From the NCBI RefSeq assembly GCF_023856365.1, contig NC_064539.1, positions 15,203,519 to 15,267,518 of the forward strand: 64,000 bases of DNA, read 5' to 3'. Both the position numbers and the translations under genes were made by a program. This document shows, in pieces, positions 25,833 to 37,008 of this stretch (positions are counted from its first letter, which is position 1; each line of letters starts with the position of its first letter). The stretch comes from Brienomyrus brachyistius (taxonomy: Eukaryota; Chordata; Actinopteri; Osteoglossiformes; Mormyridae). The notes under the pieces are model-generated. The model saw nothing but the letters and a program-made list of their open reading frames with translations, was not told the DNA's origin and did not search any database.

Positions 25833-26280
25833 ACACAGCAAAGAGATACAGATAAAAAAAGAATCATAAAATAATGACATGCGTAATAAAACAGTAAGAA
25901 AAATTAGATAAAACAAAAAAATAAAAGATAAATAATCATTGTTGTTCACAATAAATACTTTGATTGTAAATACCAGAGGTCTCCAACCTTATTTACAGTG
26001 CAAAAGGAAAAAAAAACAATAAAAAATCTGGGGAAAAACTGGAGGGTGGGGGGGCGGGGGGTGATGCCAGTGAAAGTTGTCAACCAGGCTGAGGAGGGTA
26101 AAATGAACTATCCAGTCCACTCTGCAGAGTGCCATGACGACGCGCCCCTCCTTGCCCGAGGTAGAGTCAATTACATTCATACACATGCAAAGAAACAAAT
26201 TAAATACATCAAAATTCTAATAAGTGTTCCTACGCAGGATTCACTGTCTCCCAGAGGACGACTAGGAGTTAGTTGGTGAC
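25833..26280. other. A-rich then GC-rich non-coding stretch
   Basis: 25833-25960 is A-rich, as expected for the tail of the repeat before it. 26040-26065 has a G-rich run (GGTGGGGGGGCGGGGGGTG). No gene is seen. Confidence 0.4.
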
Positions 26281-26312
26281 ACTGCCCTACTGCCCTACTG
26301 CTCTACTGCACT
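26281..26312 (+). repeat. 8-bp repeat, 4 units
   Basis: Four adjoining units: ACTGCCCT, ACTGCCCT, ACTGCTCT, ACTGCACT. Confidence 0.9.
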
Positions 26313-26704
26313 ACAGGGCATTGCATTTTGCCTGGCTGGGTTGACAAAGCAACCAGCAATCAAGAGCCACTTCTCATGACATTTTGCCTTCAACTCAGTT
26401 TTCTGTATTTACGGATTTTACAGCAGACATGAATTGGGCTAAAAGCAAAGGGAAGGAAGATTACAACAACAAACAAGCTGAGGCAGTGATTTTGGTAGGA
26501 TTTATCACTGCATCACTGCATCATTAACCACTGAGCACTGCATCATTACTCACAACCCTGGAAGAAAGCTAGAGGGACTGACAGCATTAGGCATTCAGTT
26601 AACACCTAATTTAGCTGATAAAAGCATCACTGAGAAGTTATACATGGCTCCCGTGTGAGGAAAGCTTACATGTATAAACATTGGCAAGCTTATAAATGCC
26701 ACCT
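26313..26704. other. unique non-coding DNA
   Basis: No gene or mobile element is seen. A short CATCACTGCATCATTAACC / CACTGCATCATTACTC near-duplication lies at 26507-26555. Confidence 0.4.
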
Positions 26705-26848
26705 GTGCATGATCTGTATAGCAGCATCCACTTAATCTCTGTGCATGATCTGTATAGCAGGATCCACTTAATCTCTGTGCATGATCTGTATAGCAGCATC
26801 CACTTAATCTCTGTGCATGATCTGTATAGCAGCATCCACTTAAACTCA
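26705..26848 (+). repeat. 36-bp minisatellite, 4 units
   Basis: Units start at 26705, 26741, 26777 and 26813; each runs GTGCATGATCTGTATAGCAG then CATCCACTTAATCTCT, with GGATCC in unit 2. The period is a multiple of 3, giving open frames on both strands that I treat as artefacts. Confidence 0.96.
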
Positions 26849-26934
26849 TTGTCGTCACGTACTTCAGCCGTTTTAACGTCCAGATTGATTCATCATTACT
26901 TTGATACTGTCAGGCATTTGCAAAATTCCTTCAG

Positions 26935-27205
26935 CCAGTCATCCATCCTCTAGCCACTTATCCCAGAGGGTCATAGGTGGGTGGGGCGGGTTCACAGGGC
27001 TAACGGATGCTAGTGAGACACACGCGCTCAAAAACATTCACATGCCACAGTCAGTTTATAGACAGGAGTTGGCCCAACTTCAGGGAAGCCAGGAGGGAAC
27101 TTGTGCAACATGGGAATAACATGTGAACAGCACAGACTCAGAGCGGAGGCGGGATTCAGAGCGTAAAATCTGAGTGAGACAACGGTGCTACCCACTGAGC
27201 CAGCT
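26935..27205 (+). repeat. dispersed fish repeat copy (best-preserved outline)
   Basis: It begins CAGTCATCCATCCTCTAGCC + ACTTATCCCAGAGGGTCATAGG, then CACACGCGCTCAAAAACATT, a TCAGTTTATAGACAGG core, GGAATAACATGTGAACAGC, and ends GACAACGGTGCTACCCACTG + AGCCA. At least seven related fragments occur in the window. Non-coding. Confidence 0.75.
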
Positions 27206-27744
27206 GTCAACAAGGAATCCATTAGGAAACACAGGAATGAAAAAAGAGCATGCTGCTTTTAGTAATGCCCATTTAGGCGGGAGATATGCGTGCAAGCATG
27301 TAACAAAAAGTGAGGATGTGTGTGCATATCTGAGAGCATATAGCTGGGGATGGTGTGAGAGGTGTGATCCTGTTCCTCTCAGACAGTGAAACTGTATCCT
27401 GCAGCTCAGACTTTGTTTTATTATTGATCCAGAACCCAATTAAGAGGCAAGTAATGAAAACAGATGATTAGAGATTAACAGATATTGCTGCGATAACCAA
27501 GCACTACACCCAGGTGATCAGAGTAATCCCAGTGCTGCCCCCAGACCCCCTCCACCCTGTACTCCTTTGGCTTCATCAACTTCTTGATAAACATCGATTT
27601 ATACTTCAAGCAGTGGGAAGAGAGCAACTGAATCAGTGTCTTTGGAAATTAGACCAGTAATGTACAGGGTGTTTGTTGTTGTGTTAGATAAAAGCTTACA
27701 GCAGCAGATATCCTAAAATAGTTAATATATAAGGAGATATAATT
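27206..27744. other. unique non-coding DNA
   Basis: No gene is recognised; the frames at 27174-27439 have no known product. Confidence 0.4.
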
Positions 27745-27940
27745 TTGTTTATTGAACGGATGCATTTATCCAAAGCAACATACGTTTTTGAAAAACCAGA
27801 ATCAGCCCCTGTCGCAGTTGGGGGTTAAGAGCCTTCTTGGTCTGGGGTGCAACCATGAAATGACTTGGCCGACCACAGGACTTAAGCCAGTGACCATCTG
27901 ATTACAGACACAGCATCGTGACCACTGAGCCACCAGTGGT
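27745..27940 (+). repeat. dispersed fish repeat ending at the 23-bp array
   Basis: TTTATTGAACGGATGCATTT + ATCCAAAGCAACATACG at the start, a GGGGTTAAGAGCCTTCTTGG middle and a CTGATTACAGACACAGCATC + GTGACCACTGAGCCACCAGTG end are the layout of a widely dispersed fish repeat. Its last bases (CCACCAGTGGTGG) lead straight into the first minisatellite unit. Confidence 0.7.
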
Positions 27941-28853
27941 GGATCTAAGGGGCGGCCATGCGTGGATCTAAGGGGCGGCCATGCGTGGATCTAGGGGGCG
28001 GCCATGCGTGGATCTAGGGGGCGGCCATGCGTGGATCTAAGGGGCGGCCATGCGTGGATCTAGGGGGCGGCCATGCGTGGATCTAGGGGGCGGCCATGCG
28101 TGGATCTAGGGGGCGGCCATGCGTGGATCTAGGGGGCGGCCATGCGTGGATCTAGGGGGCGGCCATGCGTGGATCTAGGGGGCGGCCATGCGTGGATCTA
28201 AGGGGCGGCCATGGGTGGATCTAGGGGGCGGCCATGGGTGGATCTAGGGGGCGGCCATGCGTGGATCTAGGGGGCGGCCATGCGTGGATCTAGGGGGCGG
28301 CCATGCGTGGATCTAGGGGGCGGCCATGCGTGGATCTAGGGGGCGGCCATGCGTGGATCTAGGGGGCGGCCATGCGTGGATCTAGGGGGCGGCCATGCGT
28401 GGATCTAGGGGGCGGCCATGCGTGGATCTAGGGGGCGGCCATGCGTGGATCTAAGGGGCGGCCATGCGTGGATCTAGGGGGCGGCCATGGGTGGATCTAG
28501 GGGGCGGCCATGCGTGGATCTAGGGGGCGGCCATGCGTGGATCTAGGGGGCGGCCATGCGTGGATCTAAGGGGCGGCCATGCGTGGATCTAGGGGGCGGC
28601 CATGCGTGGATCTAGGGGGCGGCCATGCGTGGATCTAGGGGGCGGCCATGCGTGGATCTAGGGGGCGGCCATGCGTGGATCTAGGGGGCGGCCATGCGTG
28701 GATCTAGGGGGCGGCCATGCGTGGATCTAAGGGGCGGCCATGGGTGGATCTAGGGGGCGGCCATGGGTGGATCTAGGGGGCGGCCATGCGTGGATCTAGG
28801 GGGCGGCCATGCGTGGATCTAGGGGGCGGCCATGCGTGGATCTAGGGGGCCCC
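27941..28853 (+). repeat. 23-bp GC-rich minisatellite, 40 units
   Basis: Units start at 27941 and recur every 23 bases exactly; the 40th starts at 28838, with no insertion or deletion in between. Each unit runs GGATCTA, R, GGGGCGGCC, ATG, S, GT. Only two positions vary. Position 8 is A in units 1, 2, 5, 12, 23, 28 and 35. The S position is G in units 12, 13, 24, 35 and 36. The last unit breaks off in a C run at 28850. Each unit has a GC box (GGGGCGG), a CCAT core and two or more CpGs. Stops occur in all frames, so it is not coding. Confidence 0.98.
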
Positions 28854-29283
28854 CCACATGCCACCACTCAACAAAAAATAAGCATTTCATTCTGCATATC
28901 ATATCTGTCCAACTGATCAATCAATCTATCATGGTATGTTGCCAAGTACAGTGTGAGATTGTTAATGGATAATGCTTCCAATCACCAAAATATACCGAAA
29001 AGACACCCTTGCCCCCCCCCCCCCCCACCAGTGTGGCAAATTATATGTACTGTAGGGGACTCCCTCACAATTTTCAAAATATACCGGAGAAACGGCGGGT
29101 TAAACCCATGCAGTTGGAAACAATGGCCAAATTCAATTTAATTAGAAAAAACACAGTATACCAGAGAGCCAGGCAGTAAGTTCCGGCACTCTGTCTCTCA
29201 AGCCTGCTTGTGGAGGCTATTTTAAAGTGAGCAGTGATCTAGGAAGCATAGCACCAGCTTGGTCTGCACACTTGTGGATGGAT
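28854..29283. other. spacer between two GC-rich minisatellites
   Basis: No gene is seen. A run of 15 C lies at 29012-29026. Confidence 0.5.
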
Positions 29284-29490
29284 GTGGGCAGTGCTCTGTG
29301 GGCGGGGCTCTGCGGGCAGTGCTCTGTGGGCAGTGTTCTGTGGGCGGGGCTCTGCGGGTACGGCTCTGTGGGCGGGGCTCTGCAGGCAGTGCTCTGTGGG
29401 CGGGGCTCTGCGGATGGGGCTCTGCGGGCAGTGCTCTGGGGGCAGTGCTCTGTGGGCGGGGCTCTGCGGGCACTGCTCTGTGGGCTGTTC
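29284..29490 (+). repeat. 14-bp GC-box minisatellite, 14 units plus a partial
   Basis: Units of the form GYGGGCRGKGCTCT start at 29284 and recur every 14 bases to 29480. Units alternate loosely between GGGCGGGGCTCT (GC-box) and GGGCAGTGCTCT. Because 14 is not a multiple of 3 and the unit lacks stops, all frames on both strands stay open, giving several false frames of 74-105 codons. Confidence 0.96.
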
Positions 29491-29734
29491 AGCATGCTGG
29501 TCCTGAAATATGAGAGGTGGTTGCTATTCCAGGTGCTGCACTGAGCACATGTCCACCTGACCCTGAGCTAGCGTATCCGTGTAGGTCCCACAGGGGCTGT
29601 CGTGGTTATCAAACCTGCTTTAAAAAAATTTTTCTATTGACTTATCGTGTTACAATTGTCATTTTTATCAGCGTAAAAAACCTACATTTTCCAACCCCTT
29701 TTCTTGGACAGGGTTGCAGGAGTGTCTGGGGACA

Positions 29735-30140
29735 TCCTAGGGGGTATTTTCCATACGTTGCTTAAATCATCTGAGATCAGATGCCTCATCTTGGATGAGT
29801 TAATGCCGGTGAAACTCATCCGGGATAGGCCGGTTTTTCAAAGGCGGCTGTGTAGTAGCTTAGTCTAGCTGGATCCATTCATCTGAGATGATTGAGCGCA
29901 CCTGCGCTGCTTCTATACTCATATATATTGAGTATAGAAAACATAATTAAGTCTTCGATAGGCTACAACAAAATGAGGAAGGGAAGGGCGCACCTTTACA
30001 CACAAGCGGAGCAGGACCTCGTATTAGAAGGATATGAAGAATTTCCAGAACTAACATGCAGAAGGGGTCACACGGCAAAAGCAGCCCAAACCAGAAAAGG
30101 CGGCTGGCAAAAAGTTGCTGACAAATTAAACACGGAAGTA
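29735..30140 (+). mobile_element. PIF/Harbinger-type transposon fragment with Myb/SANT-like ORF start
   Basis: The frame from 29973 (MRKGRAHLYTQAEQDLVLEG, then YEEFPELTC ... GGWQKVADKLNTE) has the layout of the Myb/SANT-like DNA-binding domain encoded by Harbinger elements and by the NAIF1 family: an aromatic/acidic helix 1, then W in helix 3 (GGWQKVADKLN). Upstream, GGGGGTATTTTCCATACGTT at 29739 resembles a Harbinger terminal repeat, and 29780-29860 (TTAATGCCGGTGAAACTCATCCGG type) fits the subterminal region. Only the first ~55 residues are seen; no DDE transposase is present. Confidence 0.5.
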
Positions 30141-30206
30141 GTCTTCATTGTACTTACTGAATGCAGCGTTTCATTTCCATGTGTCAGATTAATTATTGTT
30201 TAATAC

Positions 30207-30480
30207 AGTAAAATCCTGTCATAACGGATCTGACAAGACCCTCTTTGTATGAAATTCTCTACTTATAATTTGCGCACCGATATCAATTGGTCGCTCATCC
30301 ATGAATGGCGAGGCCATGATTGAACGGATTTCCATGCATGGACACTGATTAAGTGTGTGAGGTAATCTTGGTTTACGTAGAACAAACCTGATCCGAGCAG
30401 GCTTGTGGGCTTGGATGTGCTGCTATCACAACACATCCAGCAAGAGATTCGAAAAACCGACAGATCCAAGATCATGGCAA
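30207..30480. mobile_element. possible pogo/Tigger-like transposon end
   Basis: CAGTAAAATCCTGTCATAAC + GGAT at 30207 resembles the terminal repeat of pogo/Tigger elements (CAGTAAAACCTCGTTATAACGGA type). The sequence to about 30480 has an internal run on the - strand but no transposase that I can assign. No matching right end was found. Confidence 0.3.
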
Positions 30481-33029
30481 ATTGTCAACAGGTACTGTAC
30501 ATCCGGCTAAACGAGTAATGCACGTACGAAAAGTACCCTCCTAGGCTGCATCGGCAAAGACAACGAACACGGAGGGGGGGTGCTAGTTCATCCCTGACTT
30601 CACCATATAGGTGGCTCAGACTTGGTCATTCTTTTGTTTTATATTAACTGAAAATTACAGCAAATAATGTGCACAAAATATATGTGAGGCAATGTATTTA
30701 TATTCTAGATCCTATATTTTTTTAATTCTTGGATGTACATGAATATAAATGAATATAAATTAGGCATACTGTATGCACCAAACAATTTTAGAATGGTGAA
30801 GCACTTTCACAGATAAAAGAATTAAACAAAATAATAATAATATTAATAAACCCTGAAGCAGATGCCACTTTTGAAATAGGCAGCATAGCAGTTACAGCAA
30901 CTGCTCACTTTCAGGCGGCTGAGGAAGACGCTGTTTGGAAGCTGCGAGTCACTTCCTGTCAGAACACCATGTCCCTTATTTTGCCTCCAAGAAAATCAGG
31001 ACCTCATGCGCCCTGTGTATGTTCTGAGCCAGAATACAAATACGTCTGCAAGACTGAACTACATTGTTAAATCTGAAACGCACTTTTGGCACTGTACTGT
31101 ATATGTTGGACATTATAATACAATGATCAACAATATATGATAAAATTGCTCTTCATCCCAGGAATTTCGATGTATAACAAATGTTGGTTGCCAACATAAA
31201 TGATACAGTCAGAATAAAGAGGATTAATGTAAGCTGTGACCCAAAAGATGACAGCATTACCAATTCTGCTCCAACTAAACTAAAAAGTAACAACATAACA
31301 GTTACTAACCAGCCCAAAACACTACTGATGCTTGCCAAATTTACTAAATGGGCTCTTTACTTAATATATGTTTTAATCAAAACATTTCTCAAAGTCTCTA
31401 AATTAAGTCCTTTCCAGGTTAGGAAAACATGTGTGCACACACCCACATACACACACATGGTCTTAGGAAAGTAAAGTAAGCATTCTGCATTCCTCAATGC
31501 AGAAAATTACATATAAATCTTATATCTACAGGATACTTGGGAAGGCTCATTAAGCTAGTCTTGCTTCACACCATTTTTCTGTTAAAAAAAATGCATAATT
31601 AGCTGTACCATTTATGTGATAGATTATTGCTCATATGTGATCACTTATAATACATTTATATATGATTTATTAAGATTTTCATCCTCACGACTCACATGAA
31701 CATGAATAATGGATGTGCCGAATGGTAAGAAACACAGCCAATTAAAGATCATGTGTCACTAACTGCCATCTCAGTTTCCCACCCACACGTACCATGACAT
31801 TGTGGTGTTCTTCACTGAATCTCCTTATTTTTGACTTCCAAAAGCAGAACGCCAAAAACATCAGGCTGAAGGAGGTCTGCTGTCTTCACTGGTCATCTGT
31901 TATTAAGCGGCAAACCAGGAAATGTTCCATCCAGTCGTTACTGGTTTGGTATGGCACCTGTTTCTAAGCTTGCCAAAATGCAGAAACTTTTCCATGGGAA
32001 ATTAAAATAGATGCCAGGATCAGGTGAAGTGAAAATTATTTTGTGACCGGTTGAGTATTATACCTCAAAACTCTCTATAGAAACTGCATATACCAAAATG
32101 CGATACCTAGATTTGGGATAGAAAACAGAAATTGGTAAGTGTTCAGGGTCCAGTGATTCATTTTTTGGAAGCAGGGACTAAGAGTGGGCCAATGCAGACA
32201 ACTATGTCAGTAAATTGGATCTCGCCAACCTGTCGATCCATTTTCTAGACACTGTAGCAGGCTGACTGTCTGGGTCTGGTACAAGATCAGTTAGCTCAGG
32301 ACCAGATGGCCCAGAGTGGGAGGCAGAAGGCGAGAGCAAGCCAAAAAAACACAGGAGCCTGAAGGAGGCTCAGAGTGAGGTGTTTCCTCCAGGGCTCTGC
32401 TTACTGATTGCTGAGGTGAAAATTCTCATAATCCCTACAGCAGATGGCTGCCTACAGTCGGATAGAGAGGGTACTGCCCCATTCTAGTCTGAGCCAAGTC
32501 AAACGCATCCTCATTATGACCACTGGGTCAATAAAAAACCCTGGAAAGGATTCCATTATTCAGGTACAACGAGCTCACATGAAGGCTGATTATTAACTAT
32601 TCCTCTGATACCGCAGTTACACGAAACCGCTAATCAGGGAAACCTCAAGGTACTTTGCCATAATAAAGACCTCTGACCTTTTGATTGGTTAACAGTAGCA
32701 CATGTAAATTACTGTAGTAATGGTATAGAACCCAGACGTAACACTGTGCTTCTTGTTGATGCTTCTCTTCTTCGTTGCCCCCTTGGCTTTTTTCTTCTAC
32801 TCACACTCCACCTTTATGTTTCTTCTGTTAGTTTGTATGTTTCTCTCATTGGAATAAGACATTCAGTTCAATGCAATGTTACATAGCTGTAGGAAGGACA
32901 CCTTGATACCGCATCACCAAGCAATTTGAATTTGACGATGGAGAACAGTAATTTGACACTTCAACATATTGATAATAATTTTTCAAATAGGATTTAAACC
33001 ACTTCAGCACTATTCCACACAATCCGACA
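30481..33029. other. non-coding DNA without recognised genes
   Basis: No gene is recognised. The hydrophobic - strand frame at 31338-31153 has no start context or homologue that I know. A CA-rich stretch lies at 31434-31457. Confidence 0.4.
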
Positions 33030-33325
33030 TCAAATTAAAATATATTTAATTGAGTAACATGGTCAACCGTGTCAAAGGCTGCACTGAAGTTCAAAAGCAC
33101 AGTTGCACTGTCAGCATCAGTTGCTATTGTTATGTCATTTACAACTTCAGTTAAGGTGGTTTTGCTGCTGCGTCCCAGGCAGAAGCCCCACTGGAATCTG
33201 GCCAGTATTTTGTACATTTCCAAGTAGGCTCTGCTCAACTTCAGTCATATCTTCTCTAGAACTTTGCATAAAAATGATACATTAGAGACGGGTCTGTAAT
33301 TACTGAGTTCCTGTGGATCCAGACA
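33030..33325 (-). mobile_element. LINE reverse transcriptase fragment
   Basis: The - strand frame reads FQWGFCLGRSSKTTLTEVVND, split as FQWGFCLGRSSKTT and LTEVVND, then ATVLLNFSAAFDTVDH. This is the conserved block between RT motifs 2a and A; the catalytic aspartate is D in AAFDTVDH, near 33070-33085. The element is cut on both sides and carries substitutions at invariant places (NFSAAF for DLSAAF). It belongs to the CR1/L2-like fish LINEs. Confidence 0.8.
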
Positions 33326-34104
33326 TTCATATGCCTCATGTAACAATCAGCAGATCTGGTACTGTGATAATAAATTATCAATTGCATAACTCACATTTGT
33401 CATACAGCTGCTTAGTACATGCCTTCCATTAATTCAACCACTGTGCATCTTGTGTTTATAAATCAGATGGAGTCGGATTAAATAATGTTAATTCTGCCTC
33501 TGTTCCCATGGTTATTTTCTCACAGGAAAATTTTATTGCACTATGTTGTTTCACTACTTCAATGACACCAATAAAAACCAAGATACCAATATTAAGGAAA
33601 CTAACATTTCCACGTACTGTTGGAAAATAGTGCCTGTAGAATTTCACACAGGACATAAAAAATGAAAGACAACAACCAGTGTTGAATGACTGGCTACATA
33701 ATTTTGTTGGAGGAGGCAGGGCATCGATGGTCATGACTGCTAGCTGGATCATGTCGACCTATCAATCCATAGTGGAGACACTGCTGTGGGCTGGCTGTCT
33801 GTTAGCACAGGGACTGATGATTAAAACAGGTTTTGTTGACGTCTTCATCCCAGCACTTAAAATTACAGGAGATGTGCACAAGAGATCTCTCCTGCTTTAT
33901 TTGATGTGTAAAATACCCAGATCCAGCACCATGTTAATGAAGCAGCAGGATATAGGATAAATAGGTCTAATAAAACAATGAATGCAAGTTATTTAAAGCA
34001 TGTTCACATTTTAGCTTTAGCATTCCTTGCCAATTACAGATACAATCGAAGTATAATATTAATTGCTGTAGCATTCACTGACATGGTACCTCATACAGGG
34101 TGTA
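33326..34104. other. non-coding DNA without recognised genes
   Basis: Nothing assigned. Frames at 33456-33752 and 33679-33960 have no known product; the beginning may still belong to the worn LINE. Confidence 0.35.
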
Positions 34105-34200
34105 CCCCAGCTTTGTGACCCTAATACTGCCATGGATGAGCCTAAGGGCCCAGTCCAGATAAGCATAAGGAGCTAGAAGATGAATGGATGGAGGGATGGA
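34105..34200 (-). repeat. dispersed fish repeat fragment with ATGGATGG end
   Basis: CCCCAGCTTTGTGACCCTAA ... AGGAGCTAGAAGATGAATGG + ATGGAGGGATGG is the 3' end of the same repeat family as 19535, in the same orientation. Confidence 0.6.
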
Positions 34201-37008
34201 TTTGTATACAAACCTTGACCGCATGCCACAAGCTAATGGCCAGTAATTTGATTAATAGGAGTTGCTTAGTTATAAGAGCTTTAATAATAATCCACTTTTC
34301 CCTTTAAAGTCAATGTAGCTAATTCCACACTGTAGTTGTTTTGTTAACTAGTTCTTGCTGCTAGCAAACAATCAGTCTCCATTAAATGAAATCCGACATC
34401 ATTTAGACTACAGGATATGCTTCTAAGCACCATTCCGCAAAGGATGGAGACACCCTGTCCTTTGAAAGAGGGGGCATCCTGCATACATCTAAAACCATAT
34501 TGTCAGTAGATCTCAATTACGTTGTTTCTCATTTGTTCCTGAATTTCCTTGGATCACAGCATAATATCTAACTTTTGAGGTTCCTTTCGTCTACTCCACT
34601 TTGTCAGGCAGGTGCTATTTACTGTAAGTGATTTCTTCATTGAGAACAGATGTGGCAGTAATCAGGCCTGGGTGTGGCTGGAGAAATTGAACTCAGTTTG
34701 ATGATCTGTAATATTTTTGTGTGACAAACACAAAAAAAATTAGAAATCAGGAAGGAACTTTGTTGACCCATGTTGTCTGGAAATATGGCAAAGGAAGGCA
34801 TTTCTGCACAATGAAAAAGATGCAAAGCAACAAAATGTTATATTCTAGTATCAAGCCTTTTACTGAAAAAGAATATCATCATTTTGATTAGTAACTGTAA
34901 CATATATTTTTGTTATTTCTCAGTAACTGTACAATGTGATTACAATCACATTTAAAATTACATTTATTTTTTGTAATTTAATTACATAATTTAATTGTGT
35001 GTAATTAGTTACTCCCCAAACCTGGTTGTGTGTGAGGGCATATCCTACAATCCATGCTTGTCTCTGTCTTCCTGGGACAGGAAGCAGGCACATCACTACC
35101 CTCTCTTGGATGTGCAGTTATGGAACAATGATGGATGCAATAGCCACTAAGTTGCTCCAGCTGAGTTATCTTACAATCAAAGTAGCTTTACCTTTGCTCT
35201 TAATACAAATAAAATATATGTAATAGTGGGAAAAGAATCATGATGAATATAGAACCTGAGCCAAAGCAGAGTAGAGATTGGACATACTATTATTTTTAAA
35301 CATTTTTATGTGATGAACAACAAATAGAGATGGAATTACTTGTTATTTTGATGAGGAGTATTAAGGGCGAAGCTTAAATAGTAAAGCCTCTTTCAAAGCA
35401 CACAGCTGTACATAGGAAAGATTGTAGAGTGTCTGATAGTTTGGTGTTAGTTTCTGTAAAGTAAAATACACGTCCATTCATCCATCTACCCGAGTGTCTG
35501 TCATGCTGTCCTGAAGGAGACAGGATTTGCCCGTTAAGCCATCAAAAAAGGGTACACACGCTGCACTTAGCACTAGTCTGCTAAACGCAGACAAAAAGCA
35601 TAGTAATTTGGACCAAATGAAATTAATTTAGTTAGTTGGATCAATTTTTGGGAGTTTTTTTCTTGTATTTTTTATCATTAGGTCAGATGTGTAAGATCCC
35701 AGACATTAAGTTTTGAAGGAGCTGCAGTTTGCCAGCCATGGTAGTGAGAAGTTTTAGTGAGATAAGCGAGTTAAAGTCACTTTCTAAAATATGACAAAAA
35801 CAGTTGCATAACAAAGTGAGAGCCTGAATATAAAGTAGAACTTTCTGCCATTTTTTCTCGCCCCATTATTCTCCTGAATTGTTAAAGAAATGCTGAACTG
35901 GAGAAGCAAGTGGATTTACCCAAAGGATATCAATATTTGGTGATAAATGTAAGAAGGATATCAATATTTGGTGATAAATGTAAGATTTATTTAGCTAGTT
36001 TCTTATTGACATGGACATATATGTTCTTGGTTGAAGTTATTTCATTGGCATTTTGAATCCTTTAGCTGTATTATCCAATGAGAGTGAAGCGCTGCCCTTT
36101 GGTCAGTATCATTGTTAGGGTTGTAGGTGTTTCAATGTCTTTAATTAATACAGACACATTTTCTTAAACTAATTAAAACAACGTGTCTTTGATCAAGGCT
36201 GAAATACCAGTTCCCCAATTGGTTTTTAAATGGGTAACATTTCAAATGCAGTAACTGTAGTTTCTAGGCCAGCATTAATTCAGACAGTACCTCTCTTCAG
36301 TGTCGAGATCTGCTGGAGGTGGAAGGAAGCTATTTTACCTATAAGTAACTAGGTTATGACTGAAATAAAAGGATATTCTTTTAATACATAAATGTTTATA
36401 GTGGTTTATATTTTAAAAGACATTTTCAATGTATTACTTACAATAATGTTCCCTGTGCTTTTTGGTTTTTAAAATTGTTGATAGGTTTCACTGCAAGTCT
36501 TTCACTCACATCTCTCCTCTCTTCCCTGGCTAATGAAAATCTCGTGGGCTGTGTTACCGAGTAGTTGGAGGTGCACAAGGGAAACATACAGCGATCTTTG
36601 CAGGGCATCCCCATGACAACTGCATCCTTTCACTAGTTACATAATGCAAAGAGATGTGAGATGGATGAGTAATGAATCTATCTTCTGAAGTTCTCAGCTG
36701 TGTAAACTTGTTGTAAAAGGTAAGTATTCACACTTAATCCAAATATATTTAATAATGACCACTCCGGTCTGGTCCAGATACCTTGTATTTGTAGGCTAGC
36801 CAATTTCAGCAAATTTTGCTGAGGGACAATTAATGTGTATTATTTTGTCTTTACAAAACGTAACATTCATTTCAATTTCGTCATATTTGGTACAGACAGG
36901 TAACCAAACCTGCAACTGTGCAACTCTGAGAACTTTGAGTTTGATAACAAAAAAAAAAAAGTTTAACCAGATATACTAGTATTCAGGCTCATATTTCTGG
37001 ATTTAGTA
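34201..37008. other. AT-rich non-coding DNA
   Basis: No gene is seen. It contains a 31-bp direct duplication (35923-35984) and a short ATTCATCCATCTACCC repeat start at 35473. Confidence 0.4.
35923..35984 (+). repeat. 31-bp tandem duplication
   Basis: Two exact adjoining copies start at 35923 and 35954 (AAGGATATCAATATTTGGTG + ATAAATGTAAG). The lack of any difference points to a recent event. Confidence 0.95.

Noticed and set aside
27941..28853. CRISPR-like array
   Set aside because: Units adjoin with no spacers, and the setting is a vertebrate genome; it is a minisatellite.
29217..29544. ORFs of 74-105 codons on both strands
   Set aside because: They come from the 14-bp GC-box minisatellite, which is stop-free in every frame.
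31153..31338. Hydrophobic - strand 61-codon frame resembling membrane segments
   Set aside because: AT-rich sequence often gives hydrophobic frames; no family motif or exon signals.
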